Positions 27,359 to 35,539 of a stretch of DNA of 64,000 bases are shown here, one piece after another. The DNA is taken from contig JAAYAY010000117.1 of NCBI GenBank assembly GCA_012719125.1, positions 1-64,000 on the forward strand. Reading direction: 5' to 3'. Position 1 is the first letter of the stretch; each line of letters starts with the position of its first letter. The notes beneath the pieces are model-generated. The model was not told the origin of the DNA. It did not search any database and saw only the letters and a list, made by a program, of their open reading frames with translations. The DNA comes from Planctomycetaceae bacterium (GTDB lineage: Bacteria; Planctomycetota; Planctomycetia; Pirellulales; Thermoguttaceae). The translations under genes and the position numbers were made by a program.

Positions 27359-28013
27359 CGATCTCGTCCTCGCTATACATGCCCTGATTGATCCAAACCT
27401 GAATGCCGATGTGTCCCTGGGCGATCTTGGCTTCGGCAAATCCGTAGTCGATTTTTGCTCGCAGGGTCGAGAGCGGGATCGACCCGGCGATCTGTTTCTC
27501 GCGGCGTGCCATTTCGGCGCCGCCCAGTCGTCCGGCCAATTGAATCTTGATTCCCTTGGCGCCGGCTTCCATGGTCTGCTCCATGGTACGCTTCATCGTA
27601 CGACGGAAACTGGCCCGCTTCTGAAGCTGCTCGGCGATATCCTCGGCCACGAGTTGGGCGACCACTTCGGGACGTCCAATCTCCTCGATCTTCAGATTGA
27701 TCCGCCGCCCGGTGAGGTTTTGCAGTTCCGTCTGAAGCTCTTCGACACGTTCGCCCTTGCGTCCAATCAGCACGCCCGGCCTGGCCGAATGCAGAACGAC
27801 CTTCACCTCGTCGCGCGTTCGTTCGATTTCGATCTTGGCGATCATGGGATACATAGGGCGTCCCCCACGATCTTTCCGTTTTTTGATGAAATTCCGGACC
27901 TTCTGGTCTTCGACCAGCAGTTCGGCGAACTCGCGTTTGGAAGCGTACCAGCGGCTCTTCCAGCCGACCATCACTCCCGTGCGGAACCCGGTAGGATTGA
28001 CTTTCTGACCCAT
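27297..28013 (-). CDS. rpsC: 30S ribosomal protein S3
   Basis: uS3, 238 residues, lines the mRNA entry tunnel. MGQKVNPTGFRTGV start, KH-domain segment VVLHSARPGVLIGRKGERVEEL, and the C-terminal GRLGGAEMARREKQIAGSIPLSTLRAKIDYGFAEA block are diagnostic. Its 3' end overlaps rplP by 62 nt; rplV is 6 nt upstream. Confidence 0.97.
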   Translation of the reverse strand: MGQKVNPTGFRTGVMVGWKSRWYASKREFAELLVEDQKVRNFIKKRKDRGGRPMYPMIAKIEIERTRDEVKVVLHSARPGVLIGRKGERVEELQTELQNLTGRRINLKIEEIGRPEVVAQLVAEDIAEQLQKRASFRRTMKRTMEQTMEAGAKGIKIQLAGRLGGAEMARREKQIAGSIPLSTLRAKIDYGFAEAKIAQGHIGIQVWINQGMYSEDEIDGVDAQAGQTPKVPKRSYKR

Positions 28014-28019
28014 GCTGCG

Positions 28020-28346
28020 CTACTCCAACGCGACGGAGATGTGAGACATTCGCTTCTTGATGATCGAGGCCATCCCGCGTGCTTTAGGTCTGAGCCGTTT
28101 GAACATGGGCCCGCCGTCGACACGCGCATCGATCACCAACAATCTCCCCAAATTGTGAGCCCGGCGATCCTCGGCGTTGGCCAAGGCGCTTTTCAGCACC
28201 TTCTCCAGGATCCGGGCACCGCGGTTGGGGTGGTACCGCAATATATCCAAGGCTTCGTCGGCACTCTTCCCGCGAATCAAGTCGGCGAAGGGGCGAACCT
28301 TCCTCGGACTGATGCGGGCGAACCTGTATTTTGCCTCGTATGCCAT
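28020..28346 (-). CDS. rplV: 50S ribosomal protein L22
   Basis: uL22, 108 residues, lines the nascent peptide tunnel. The ATG at 28346 gives MAYEAKYRFARISPRKVRPFADLIRGK, matching the family; upstream codons overlap the intergenic space after rpsS. RLRPKARGMASIIKKRMSHISV is the C-terminal beta-hairpin region. Confidence 0.96.
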   Translation of the reverse strand: MAYEAKYRFARISPRKVRPFADLIRGKSADEALDILRYHPNRGARILEKVLKSALANAEDRRAHNLGRLLVIDARVDGGPMFKRLRPKARGMASIIKKRMSHISVALE

Positions 28347-28424
28347 GTTGCCGTCCTCAAAACCTCGTTCGCAGCGCAAGCCGCCTGCAGCCGCGCCGCA
28401 ATCCAACCATGCCAGCCTGCGCGG

Positions 28425-28694
28425 CTACCGTTTGCCCTTGCCTCCATGGCCGCGGAACGTCCGGGTCGGTGCAAATTCACCGAGCCGATGCCCGACCATT
28501 TCCTCGGTGACGAACACTTTCGTGTGCACCTTGCCGTTGTGGACCATGAACGTGTGGCCCACAAACTCGGGGACGATCGTGCAGGCCCGAGCCCACGTCT
28601 TGATCGGCTGCTTGGTCCCGGCATCGTTCTGCTTCTCCACCTTGAGGTAGAGCTTCGGGTCGACGAAAGGGCCTTTCTTCAGGGATCTTCCCAT
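28425..28694 (-). CDS. rpsS: 30S ribosomal protein S19
   Basis: uS19, 89 residues, in the head of the small subunit. [23 protein letters not shown], and [22 protein letters not shown] at the end are diagnostic. Normal length and position after rplB. Confidence 0.97.
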   Translation of the reverse strand: MGRSLKKGPFVDPKLYLKVEKQNDAGTKQPIKTWARACTIVPEFVGHTFMVHNGKVHTKVFVTEEMVGHRLGEFAPTRTFRGHGGKGKR

Positions 28695-28787
28695 GGTAGG
28701 TAGCCGTTGTCTTGCGTCTCTTGAATCGTTTGCCTCTCGCCGGCGGCACGCGACACTCCCGGTCGCGACGCGGCGAACGGATGTGTA

Positions 28788-29648
28788 TTACTTGTTGAGT
28801 TTCAACACGCCGTAGCGACGCGATCGGCGTCGCCGCACGATCGATCGGTTCGACGCCTTGTGGCGTTTGCGGGTGGCCCCGCCCTTGGCCGGTTTGCCCG
28901 TCGGGCTGACGGGATGCCGACCGCCCTTGGTGCGACCTTCACCGCCACCGTGCGGATGGTCGATGGGGTTCATGGCGGTGCCGCGAACGTGCGGTCGCCG
29001 GCCCAGCCAGCGTTTTCGCCCGGCCTTGCCCAGCACGATGTTCATGTGTTCCGAATTGCTCGTCGACCCGATTGTGGCCCGGCACGCGGCCGGAATGCGT
29101 CGGATTTCGCCGCTGGGCAGGTTGATCTGCGCCCAGTCGGCGTCGCGAGCCGCCAAGGTGGCCTTGGCTCCGGCCGAGCGGCACATGGCGCCACCGCGTC
29201 CCGGCCGAATCTCGATGTTGTGAATCACAGTTCCGACGGGGATCTCCGAAAGCGGCAGGCAGTTTCCCGGCGAGGGGGGAGCCCCGCTTCCACTCAACAG
29301 CTTGTCGCCGACCTTAAGTCCATCGGTGGCGAGAATATAGCGTTTCTCACCGTCGACGTAGTGAATCAGGGCGATTCTCGCGGAACGATTGGGGTCGTAT
29401 TGAATTGATGCCACGACGCCGGGGACACCGTCCTTGTTGCGACGGAAATCGATCGAGCGGTAGCGCCGCTTGTGCCCGCCGCCGCGATGGCGTGCCGTGA
29501 TCTTGCCCTGGTTATTTCGTCCGCCGGTCCGCCGTTTCGGCTTGAGGAGTTTCTTTTCCGGCTTGGCACCGGGCGTGAGGTCGGCGAAATCGCTGACCGT
29601 GGCGGTGCGCCGTCCAGGCGTCGTCGGATTGTATTTGCGAATTCCCAT
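28788..29648 (-). CDS. rplB: 50S ribosomal protein L2
   Basis: uL2, 286 residues, central to peptidyl transferase assembly. [14 protein letters not shown] start; [22 protein letters not shown]; and [19 protein letters not shown], which contains the conserved catalytic-centre His. Slightly longer than the usual 273-276 because of an expanded [15 protein letters not shown]-type loop in the middle. 59 nt after rplW. Confidence 0.97.
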   Translation of the reverse strand: MGIRKYNPTTPGRRTATVSDFADLTPGAKPEKKLLKPKRRTGGRNNQGKITARHRGGGHKRRYRSIDFRRNKDGVPGVVASIQYDPNRSARIALIHYVDGEKRYILATDGLKVGDKLLSGSGAPPSPGNCLPLSEIPVGTVIHNIEIRPGRGGAMCRSAGAKATLAARDADWAQINLPSGEIRRIPAACRATIGSTSNSEHMNIVLGKAGRKRWLGRRPHVRGTAMNPIDHPHGGGEGRTKGGRHPVSPTGKPAKGGATRKRHKASNRSIVRRRRSRRYGVLKLNK

Positions 29649-29707
29649 GATCGTCTACTCTTCGTTCTCCCGGCAAGAGGCGACTGTCACCTTTTCCTGT
29701 TCAACGG

Positions 29708-30019
29708 CTAGAAGAAGTTAATTCGGTGCTCGGGATCGAGCGTAACGATCGCCTTTTTCCAGGCCTTGGTGCGTCCGGTTCGGAATCTGGTCCGGCGCGG
29801 TTTGCCCTTGCGATTCTGCGTGTTGACGGAAACCACTTTCACGTCGAACATCTCTTCGACCGCTTGCCGGATGTCGTCCTTGTTCGCCAGACGGTTCACC
29901 TCGAAGGCATACTGGTTATGTCGCTCGGCCTTGTGGAAGCCCTTCTCCGTAACCAAGGGGCGGAGAATGACCTGGTAAGGTTCGAGATTCAGTTTGGTTT
30001 TCGTGACGTCGCGCGCCAT
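29708..30019 (-). CDS. rplW: 50S ribosomal protein L23
   Basis: uL23, 103 residues, at the tunnel exit where SRP and trigger factor dock. VILRPLVTEKGFHKAERHNQYAFEVN, and VVSVNTQNRKGKPRRTRFRTGR are diagnostic. ATG at 30019 (MARDVTKTKLN) is preferred over the frame start at 30073, which overlaps rplD. Confidence 0.96.
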   Translation of the reverse strand: MARDVTKTKLNLEPYQVILRPLVTEKGFHKAERHNQYAFEVNRLANKDDIRQAVEEMFDVKVVSVNTQNRKGKPRRTRFRTGRTKAWKKAIVTLDPEHRINFF

Positions 30020-30038
30020 GGTCTGACTTCCCTTACGG

Positions 30039-30680
30039 TCACGATGCCTGCGTTTGCTGTTTGACCTTTTCACGGAACGCGTCCAACGCCGCTTTCGTCA
30101 TGAGCATGCGTTTGGGCCGCAGCACTTCAAGTGCATTCAATTCGCCGACCGGCAGGATCGCCACGTCGGCAATGTTACGAACGCTCTTGAACACGTTCGC
30201 ATCGTGGCCTTCAATCGCCACGAGAAGCGAGCCATCGAGCTTGAGGGCCTTCAAGATCGAGGCCATCTGCTTCGTCTTGGGTCCGGCAAAGGACAGCTCG
30301 TCGATGAGCACGACTTCCGAGTCCTCAATCTTGGAGGCCATGGCCATCCGGGTCGCCAACCGGACCGCCTTCTTGGGCAGCCGGTAGGAGAAATCACGAG
30401 GGCGTTTGGCAAAAATGTGGCCGCCGCCGCGCCGGACGCCGCTCCGACGGTGGCCCGCTCGGGCGTTTCCGGTCCCCTTTTGGCGGTACATCTTCTTTGT
30501 GCTGCCACTGACTTCTGCCCGGCCCTTCGTCTTCGCGGAGCCTTGCCGCAGGTTGGCCTGGTACATGACCACGACATCGTGCAGCAATTGCTTCGAGATC
30601 CGCGGAGCCAGTTCGGCCGGGTCGATGTCGTAAGTACCGACCTCCTCGCCGTTTCGATCGTAAACAGGCAAGCTCACCAT
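30039..30680 (-). CDS. rplD: 50S ribosomal protein L4
   Basis: uL4, 213 residues, tunnel-constriction protein; in E. coli it also represses the S10 operon. KKMYRQKGTGNARAGHRRSGVRRGGG is the tunnel-loop signature; RLPKKAVRLATRMAMASK and the C-terminal LNALEVLRPKRMLMTKAAL follow. The ATG at 30680 (MVSLPVYDRNG) fits the family; the upstream part of the frame has no similarity. Confidence 0.97.
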   Translation of the reverse strand: MVSLPVYDRNGEEVGTYDIDPAELAPRISKQLLHDVVVMYQANLRQGSAKTKGRAEVSGSTKKMYRQKGTGNARAGHRRSGVRRGGGHIFAKRPRDFSYRLPKKAVRLATRMAMASKIEDSEVVLIDELSFAGPKTKQMASILKALKLDGSLLVAIEGHDANVFKSVRNIADVAILPVGELNALEVLRPKRMLMTKAALDAFREKVKQQTQAS

Positions 30681-30758
30681 GATACCGAACGTCTCAAAAA
30701 ATGTCTCACTTAAGGCCGGAGGCCCGAAGCCGCCGGCACGCATCCGACGCTTTCGCCG

Positions 30759-31466
30759 CTATTTGTCCGCCGTGGGGCCGGGCAGTATGTTGGTGGGCCG
30801 AATCGTCACAAAACCCCCGTTCGGTCCCGGAATGGCTCCATAGACAAGCAACAGGTTGTTCTCGGCGTCCACCTGCACGACTCGCAGATTCCGGACCGTG
30901 CAGCGAGCATTTCCGTATTGTCCCGCCATCCGCTTCCCTTTGAACATTCGAGACGGATAGGCACTGCAGCCCGTACCACCCAGATGGCGGTGGCACTTCT
31001 TGACGCCGTGAGTGGCACGCTGGCCGGCGAAGTTGTGGCGTTTGATTACGCCCGAATAGCCGCGACCTTTACTGGTGCCAGTGACGTCGACAGACGCCAC
31101 ATCCGCGAGAACGTCGACCTTGATTTCCTGGCCGACTTGAAAGCCATCGGGAGAGAGACGGAATTCGCGAACGAATCGCTTGGGTTCGCAGCCGGCCTTG
31201 GAAACCGCTGCGATTCCCGCGGCAACTCGTGCACGTTGCCGTTTGCTGTCGAGTTTGGCAACTTGGCCGCGTTCGCTACGGCGGGCAAGACGGCGAGGTT
31301 TGTCCAGATATCCCAATTGAACGGCTTGGTAGCCGTCGGTCTCGTCGGTTTTCACCTGGAGCACGTGGCAGGGGCCTGCCTGGATGACAGTAACCGAGAT
31401 CACGTTACCGGCAGGATCGTAGACCTGCGTCATCCCGACCTTCTGGCCGAGTATTCCGATACCCAT
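30759..31466 (-). CDS. rplC: 50S ribosomal protein L3
   Basis: uL3, 235 residues, near the peptidyl transferase centre. MGIGILGQKVGMTQVYDPAG start, GTSKGRGYSGVIKRHNFAGQRATHG, and RMAGQYGNARCTVRNLRVVQVD are diagnostic. It is second in the cluster, 123 nt after rpsJ. Confidence 0.97.
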   Translation of the reverse strand: MGIGILGQKVGMTQVYDPAGNVISVTVIQAGPCHVLQVKTDETDGYQAVQLGYLDKPRRLARRSERGQVAKLDSKRQRARVAAGIAAVSKAGCEPKRFVREFRLSPDGFQVGQEIKVDVLADVASVDVTGTSKGRGYSGVIKRHNFAGQRATHGVKKCHRHLGGTGCSAYPSRMFKGKRMAGQYGNARCTVRNLRVVQVDAENNLLLVYGAIPGPNGGFVTIRPTNILPGPTADK

Positions 31467-31589
31467 CGTTCTCGCCTCTCACCCGTCTGCCGAGGCGGGA
31501 GCTACCGGCCGCAGCCAGCCTTACCCGCCCAGCTTCCAGATCATGAATTATTCCAGAAACGTGTTCTATCGATCCAAACATCAGCCGGC

Positions 31590-31919
31590 CTAGTGCCTTG
31601 CCGATGCCTTGATTTTGATATCCACACCCGCCGGCAGACTGAGTTTGTTCAGGGCTTCGATGGTTTTGGCCGTCGCCTGGACAATATCAACAAGTCGCTT
31701 GTGAGTGCGAATCTCGAATTGCTGCCGCGCTTTCTTGTCCACATGAGGGCTAGACAAGACCGTGTAGCGCTCAATGCGAGTCGGCAAAGGAATTGGGCCA
31801 TGGACCACCGAGCCGGTTCTCTTGGCAGTATCGACGATCTCCGCCGCACTCTGGTCCAAAATGGCGTGATCGTACGCTTCCATACGGATACGAATAATCT
31901 CTGTCGTTTGACCAGCCAC
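31590..31919 (-). CDS. rpsJ: 30S ribosomal protein S10
   Basis: uS10, 109 residues, head of the small subunit; also the NusE transcription antitermination factor. [29 protein letters not shown], and [25 protein letters not shown]-type block are diagnostic. It is the first gene of the supercluster. fusA, tuf, rpsL and rpsG are not upstream, so the str operon is located elsewhere. A promoter and leader hairpin are seen just upstream. Confidence 0.97.
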   Translation of the reverse strand: MAGQTTEIIRIRMEAYDHAILDQSAAEIVDTAKRTGSVVHGPIPLPTRIERYTVLSSPHVDKKARQQFEIRTHKRLVDIVQATAKTIEALNKLSLPAGVDIKIKASARH

Positions 31920-32632
31920 AGAAGCTCTCCCAGGTCACCCAATTCCGAATTGCCAAAGATAACCCGCTCAGCAGAGCGGAAACCTCAAATCGTACCAATA
32001 ATCCGAAGCAACGTCAACATGCCCCGAAGCCAGAATTCTCCGGGATAACCTCCGCTCGTGCAGCGACATAAGGTCTTTTTTCGGAGGCGACGTGTCGCGG
32101 GGGGAAGGAAAATCGGGGGAATTCCTGGAAATTCCGCCTTCTTCGCCTCGCTTGCCCGTCGTTCGACACGCCAGGGCTCCAGCTTCTCGAAAGAATGGGC
32201 AACCTGGCGGGAATGAACCACGGTTGGGCGCCTCCCGCGCCACCTCACAACACGGACCGCCCGCTGTCACATGAGCGAGCCACTCAATTTAGCATGCTTG
32301 CCCATTGCTGAGAATGACCCCCGCTGCGATTTCCCGTCGGCATATTCGTGCTCAGTCCCAGTAGACGCCCGGCCTCCAGAATTAGCGAATCTAGCGCAAT
32401 GTTTTGCACAACAACAAGTTAGGAATCTCAACAAAACGGCAAGAGGTCGGTCGGGTGCATCGCTCGTCCGCTTGGCTCTCAACGCTGGGCTGCGAATCGG
32501 TGGCGAGCGATGCCTTCCGTATCGCCAGATTCTTGGGGCAACTCGTTGACGGGGGATGTGGGCATGATAGTATCTCAAGCAGTCATTGCCGTCGATAGGA
32601 TGCGAGGGCTCGGTGCTTGAGGACATGGGCGG
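31920..32632. other. Divergent intergenic region rpsJ - histidine kinase
   Basis: About 710 nt between divergent genes. It contains the rpsJ promoter and leader (annotated separately). The rest shows no supported gene, tRNA or clear promoter for the kinase. Confidence 0.5.
31989..32017 (-). promoter_or_regulatory. Sigma70-type promoter of the ribosomal supercluster
   Basis: On the minus strand, TTGACG (32012-32017) and TACGAT (31989-31994) are separated by exactly 17 nt. The predicted transcript starts near 31982, giving a ~60-nt leader before rpsJ. A hairpin CCGCTC/GAGCGG (31964-31979) lies at the start of the leader and could be a regulatory or stability element. Confidence 0.6.
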
Positions 32633-35512
32633 ATGCAGGACCACGAAAAATCCAGGGAGCAATTGCTCACCGAATTGCGCGAGCTTCGTCGCCGGAATGC
32701 CCAGTTGGAGACTGCCGATCAGCAGCGGCGTCGGGCGGAGAAGGAAATCCGCGAATCGCAGGCCCTCTACTCCTCGCTCGTGGACAACCTGCCGGTGCAG
32801 ATCCTGCGCAAGGACCTCAACGGCCGATTCACGTTTGTAAGCCAATCGTTTTGCGAGTTGCTGGGGAAGTCGTCCGGGGAAATCCTCGGCAAGACCGACT
32901 TCGATTTCTATCCCAGTGAACTAGCGGAGGAGTATCGGGAGGACGATCTGCGGGTCGCCGCCAGCGGCGAGGTCTTTGAAGACGTCGAGCGGTACGAGAA
33001 GGACGGGCAGACTCGCTACGTCCATGTGATGAAGTCGCCTGTGCGCAACGCCTCAGGCAATACGGTCGGGGTGCAGGTCGTCTTCTGGGACGTGACGCAT
33101 CGAAAGCAGGCCGAGGCGGATCTGGAGCAGGAGCGCTACCTGCTTCGCGCGTTGCTGGACAATCTGCCGCACAACATTTACTTCAAAGACTCGGCGAGCC
33201 GGTTCATTCGCGTCAACCGGGCGATGGCCAACTACTTCGGTTTGAAGAACCTGGACGACGTCGTCGGTCGCACGGACTTCGATTTCTTCCGCGAGGAGCA
33301 TGCCCGCCAGGCCCGTGCCGACGAGGAGCGGGTCATGGAGACGGGTGAACCGCTGATCGACCGGGAGGAGATGGAAACCTGGCCCGACGGCACCGATACC
33401 TGGGTGAGCACGACCAAGCTGCCGCTCTACGATCAGGACGGCCGGATCATCGGGACGTTCGGCGTTTCGCGGGACATTACCGAGCACAAACGCGCCGCGC
33501 AGGCGCTGCAGCAGGCCAAGGAAGCGGCCGAAGCGGCCAGTCGCGCCAAGAGCGACTTCCTGGCGAACATGAGCCACGAGATTCGCACTCCGCTGAACGC
33601 GATCATCGGCATGACCGAACTCGTACTCGATTCCAACCTGAACGAAACGCAATGCGAGTACCTGCGCATGGTCATCGAATCGGGCGACGCCCTGCTTTCG
33701 TTGATCAACGACATCCTCGACTTCTCCAAGATTGAGGCCGGCAAGCTCGATTTCGACCATGCCCTGTTCGATCTCCGGGAGAGCCTCGGCGACACGATGA
33801 AATCGCTGGCCTATCGCGCCCATACCAAGGGGCTCGAATTGGCCTGCCAGATTCATCCCGACGTCCCCGCGTTGCTCGTGGGCGATGTGGGCCGTTTACG
33901 TCAGATTGTGGTGAACCTGGTGGGAAATGCAATCAAGTTCACCGACAAGGGCGAGGTGGTCCTCGAAGTCCGCCTTCGGGAAACGTCCAAGACCAAGGCC
34001 CAGGTGTATTTCACCGTGAGCGACACGGGGATCGGAATTCCTCAGGACAAGCTGGAATCGATCTTCGAGGCGTTCGAACAGGCGGATTCGTCAACGACTC
34101 GCCGCTTCGGCGGCACGGGCCTGGGCCTGGCGATTTCGTGGCGTCTGGTGGCACACATGGGCGGCAAGATTTGGGTGGAAAGCCGGGCAGGGGCCGGCAG
34201 CACGTTTCATTTCACGGCCTGGTTCGAGCTTCCTTCGCCGGATCAGATTGAGCCGATCGCGCCGCGGCCGGTCGTGGTCACGGGCACACGCGTTCTGGTC
34301 GTGGACGACAATGAAACCAACCGGCGAATTCTCCAGGAGATGTTGGCCAATTGGGGAATGTTGCCTATGACCGTCGCCGACGTCCCCAGTGCGCTAGGAA
34401 TCTTTCGTGAAGCTTTCCTGGCAGGGGAGATGTTCCCACTGGTACTGACCGACGCGAACATGCCCGACCACGACGGTTTCACCTTGGCCGAACGGATCAA
34501 ACAGGATGCGGAGCTATCCAGTACGGTCATCATGATGCTGACTTCCGGCGATCGACCGGGAGATATCTCGCGCTGCAACGAGTTGGACGTGGCCGCTTAT
34601 CTGCTCAAGCCGGTGAAACAATCGGAGATGTTCGACGCGATCGTAATGGCCTTGGGGGTCACGGCTGCCGAGGACGGGTATCGCGCCGATCGCGGCGAAC
34701 CGCCGGAGGACCTGCCCGCGTTTCGCATTCTTCTGGCCGAAGACAGCCTGGTGAACCAGAAGCTGGCCGTGGGCCTTCTGGAGCGTCACGGGCACACCGT
34801 CGTCGTCGCCAATCACGGGCGGGAGGTGCTCGGGGCCGTCGAGGCGGACCACTTCGATTTGATCCTCATGGATGTGCAGATGCCCGAGATGGACGGGCTG
34901 GAAGCCACGGAGATCATTCGAGCCCGAGAGCGAGGCAGCGACGCCCACGTGCCGATCGTGGCCATGACGGCCCATGCCATGCAGGGGGACCGCCAGCGTT
35001 GCCTGGAAGCCGGCATGGACGAATACATCGCCAAGCCCATTCGTGCCAAGCAGCTTTTTCAGACGATGGCGAACGTAATGGGGTTGTCCAACGAGCCGCT
35101 TCCGGCCGTCAACTTGCCCTCGGGCGAACCGGGCGGCAGCAAGCTTCCCGCGCAAGCCGCCGGATTGTGGGACCCCGACGCCGCGTTGGAGTCGGTCAAA
35201 GGCGACCGCGATCTCCTGCGGATCGTGATCGAAACCTATCTGGAGGAGTCGCCGCAACTCGTCAAGCGGATGCGAGATTCGCTCGGCCGGTCCGACGCCG
35301 CCGAATTGAACCTGGCGGCCCATTCGCTCAAGGGATCTCTGCGTTTTCTCGGGGCGGAAGAGGGGTTTCAACTCGCCTATCGGCTCGAGTTGATGGGCCG
35401 CGACAGAGACTTCCAGGAAACACCAGACGTTCTCCAATCCCTGGAAACGTTTCTCACCAGGCTCACTCCCAGCCTCCGCGGCTATCTGGAACAGGCGGGC
35501 GAGAACGCGTAG
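32633..35512 (+). CDS. Hybrid sensor histidine kinase: PAS-PAS-HisKA-HATPase-REC-REC-Hpt
   Basis: A 959-residue cytosolic two-component phosphorelay protein with no transmembrane helices. An N-terminal coiled coil (about 1-42) precedes two PAS domains (about 45-155 and 170-290, each with a FDF-Y/F motif), then HisKA with His315 in [11 protein letters not shown], and a HATPase domain (G1 box SDTGIGIP, G2 box [10 protein letters not shown]). Two receiver domains follow with phospho-acceptors Asp607 ([11 protein letters not shown]) and Asp747 ([11 protein letters not shown]), and a C-terminal Hpt domain with His897 (AAHSLKGSL). All phosphorelay residues are present. There is no neighbouring response regulator or HTH output, so the downstream partner is elsewhere. 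Confidence 0.93.
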   Translation: MQDHEKSREQLLTELRELRRRNAQLETADQQRRRAEKEIRESQALYSSLVDNLPVQILRKDLNGRFTFVSQSFCELLGKSSGEILGKTDFDFYPSELAEEYREDDLRVAASGEVFEDVERYEKDGQTRYVHVMKSPVRNASGNTVGVQVVFWDVTHRKQAEADLEQERYLLRALLDNLPHNIYFKDSASRFIRVNRAMANYFGLKNLDDVVGRTDFDFFREEHARQARADEERVMETGEPLIDREEMETWPDGTDTWVSTTKLPLYDQDGRIIGTFGVSRDITEHKRAAQALQQAKEAAEAASRAKSDFLANMSHEIRTPLNAIIGMTELVLDSNLNETQCEYLRMVIESGDALLSLINDILDFSKIEAGKLDFDHALFDLRESLGDTMKSLAYRAHTKGLELACQIHPDVPALLVGDVGRLRQIVVNLVGNAIKFTDKGEVVLEVRLRETSKTKAQVYFTVSDTGIGIPQDKLESIFEAFEQADSSTTRRFGGTGLGLAISWRLVAHMGGKIWVESRAGAGSTFHFTAWFELPSPDQIEPIAPRPVVVTGTRVLVVDDNETNRRILQEMLANWGMLPMTVADVPSALGIFREAFLAGEMFPLVLTDANMPDHDGFTLAERIKQDAELSSTVIMMLTSGDRPGDISRCNELDVAAYLLKPVKQSEMFDAIVMALGVTAAEDGYRADRGEPPEDLPAFRILLAEDSLVNQKLAVGLLERHGHTVVVANHGREVLGAVEADHFDLILMDVQMPEMDGLEATEIIRARERGSDAHVPIVAMTAHAMQGDRQRCLEAGMDEYIAKPIRAKQLFQTMANVMGLSNEPLPAVNLPSGEPGGSKLPAQAAGLWDPDAALESVKGDRDLLRIVIETYLEESPQLVKRMRDSLGRSDAAELNLAAHSLKGSLRFLGAEEGFQLAYRLELMGRDRDFQETPDVLQSLETFLTRLTPSLRGYLEQAGENA

Positions 35513-35539
35513 AGTGAGGCGGAAACACGCAGTCGACTC

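Noticed and set aside
32267-32845. A 192-codon minus-strand frame between rpsJ and the kinase
   Set aside because: It overlaps the kinase start, has no RBS and no recognisable domain.
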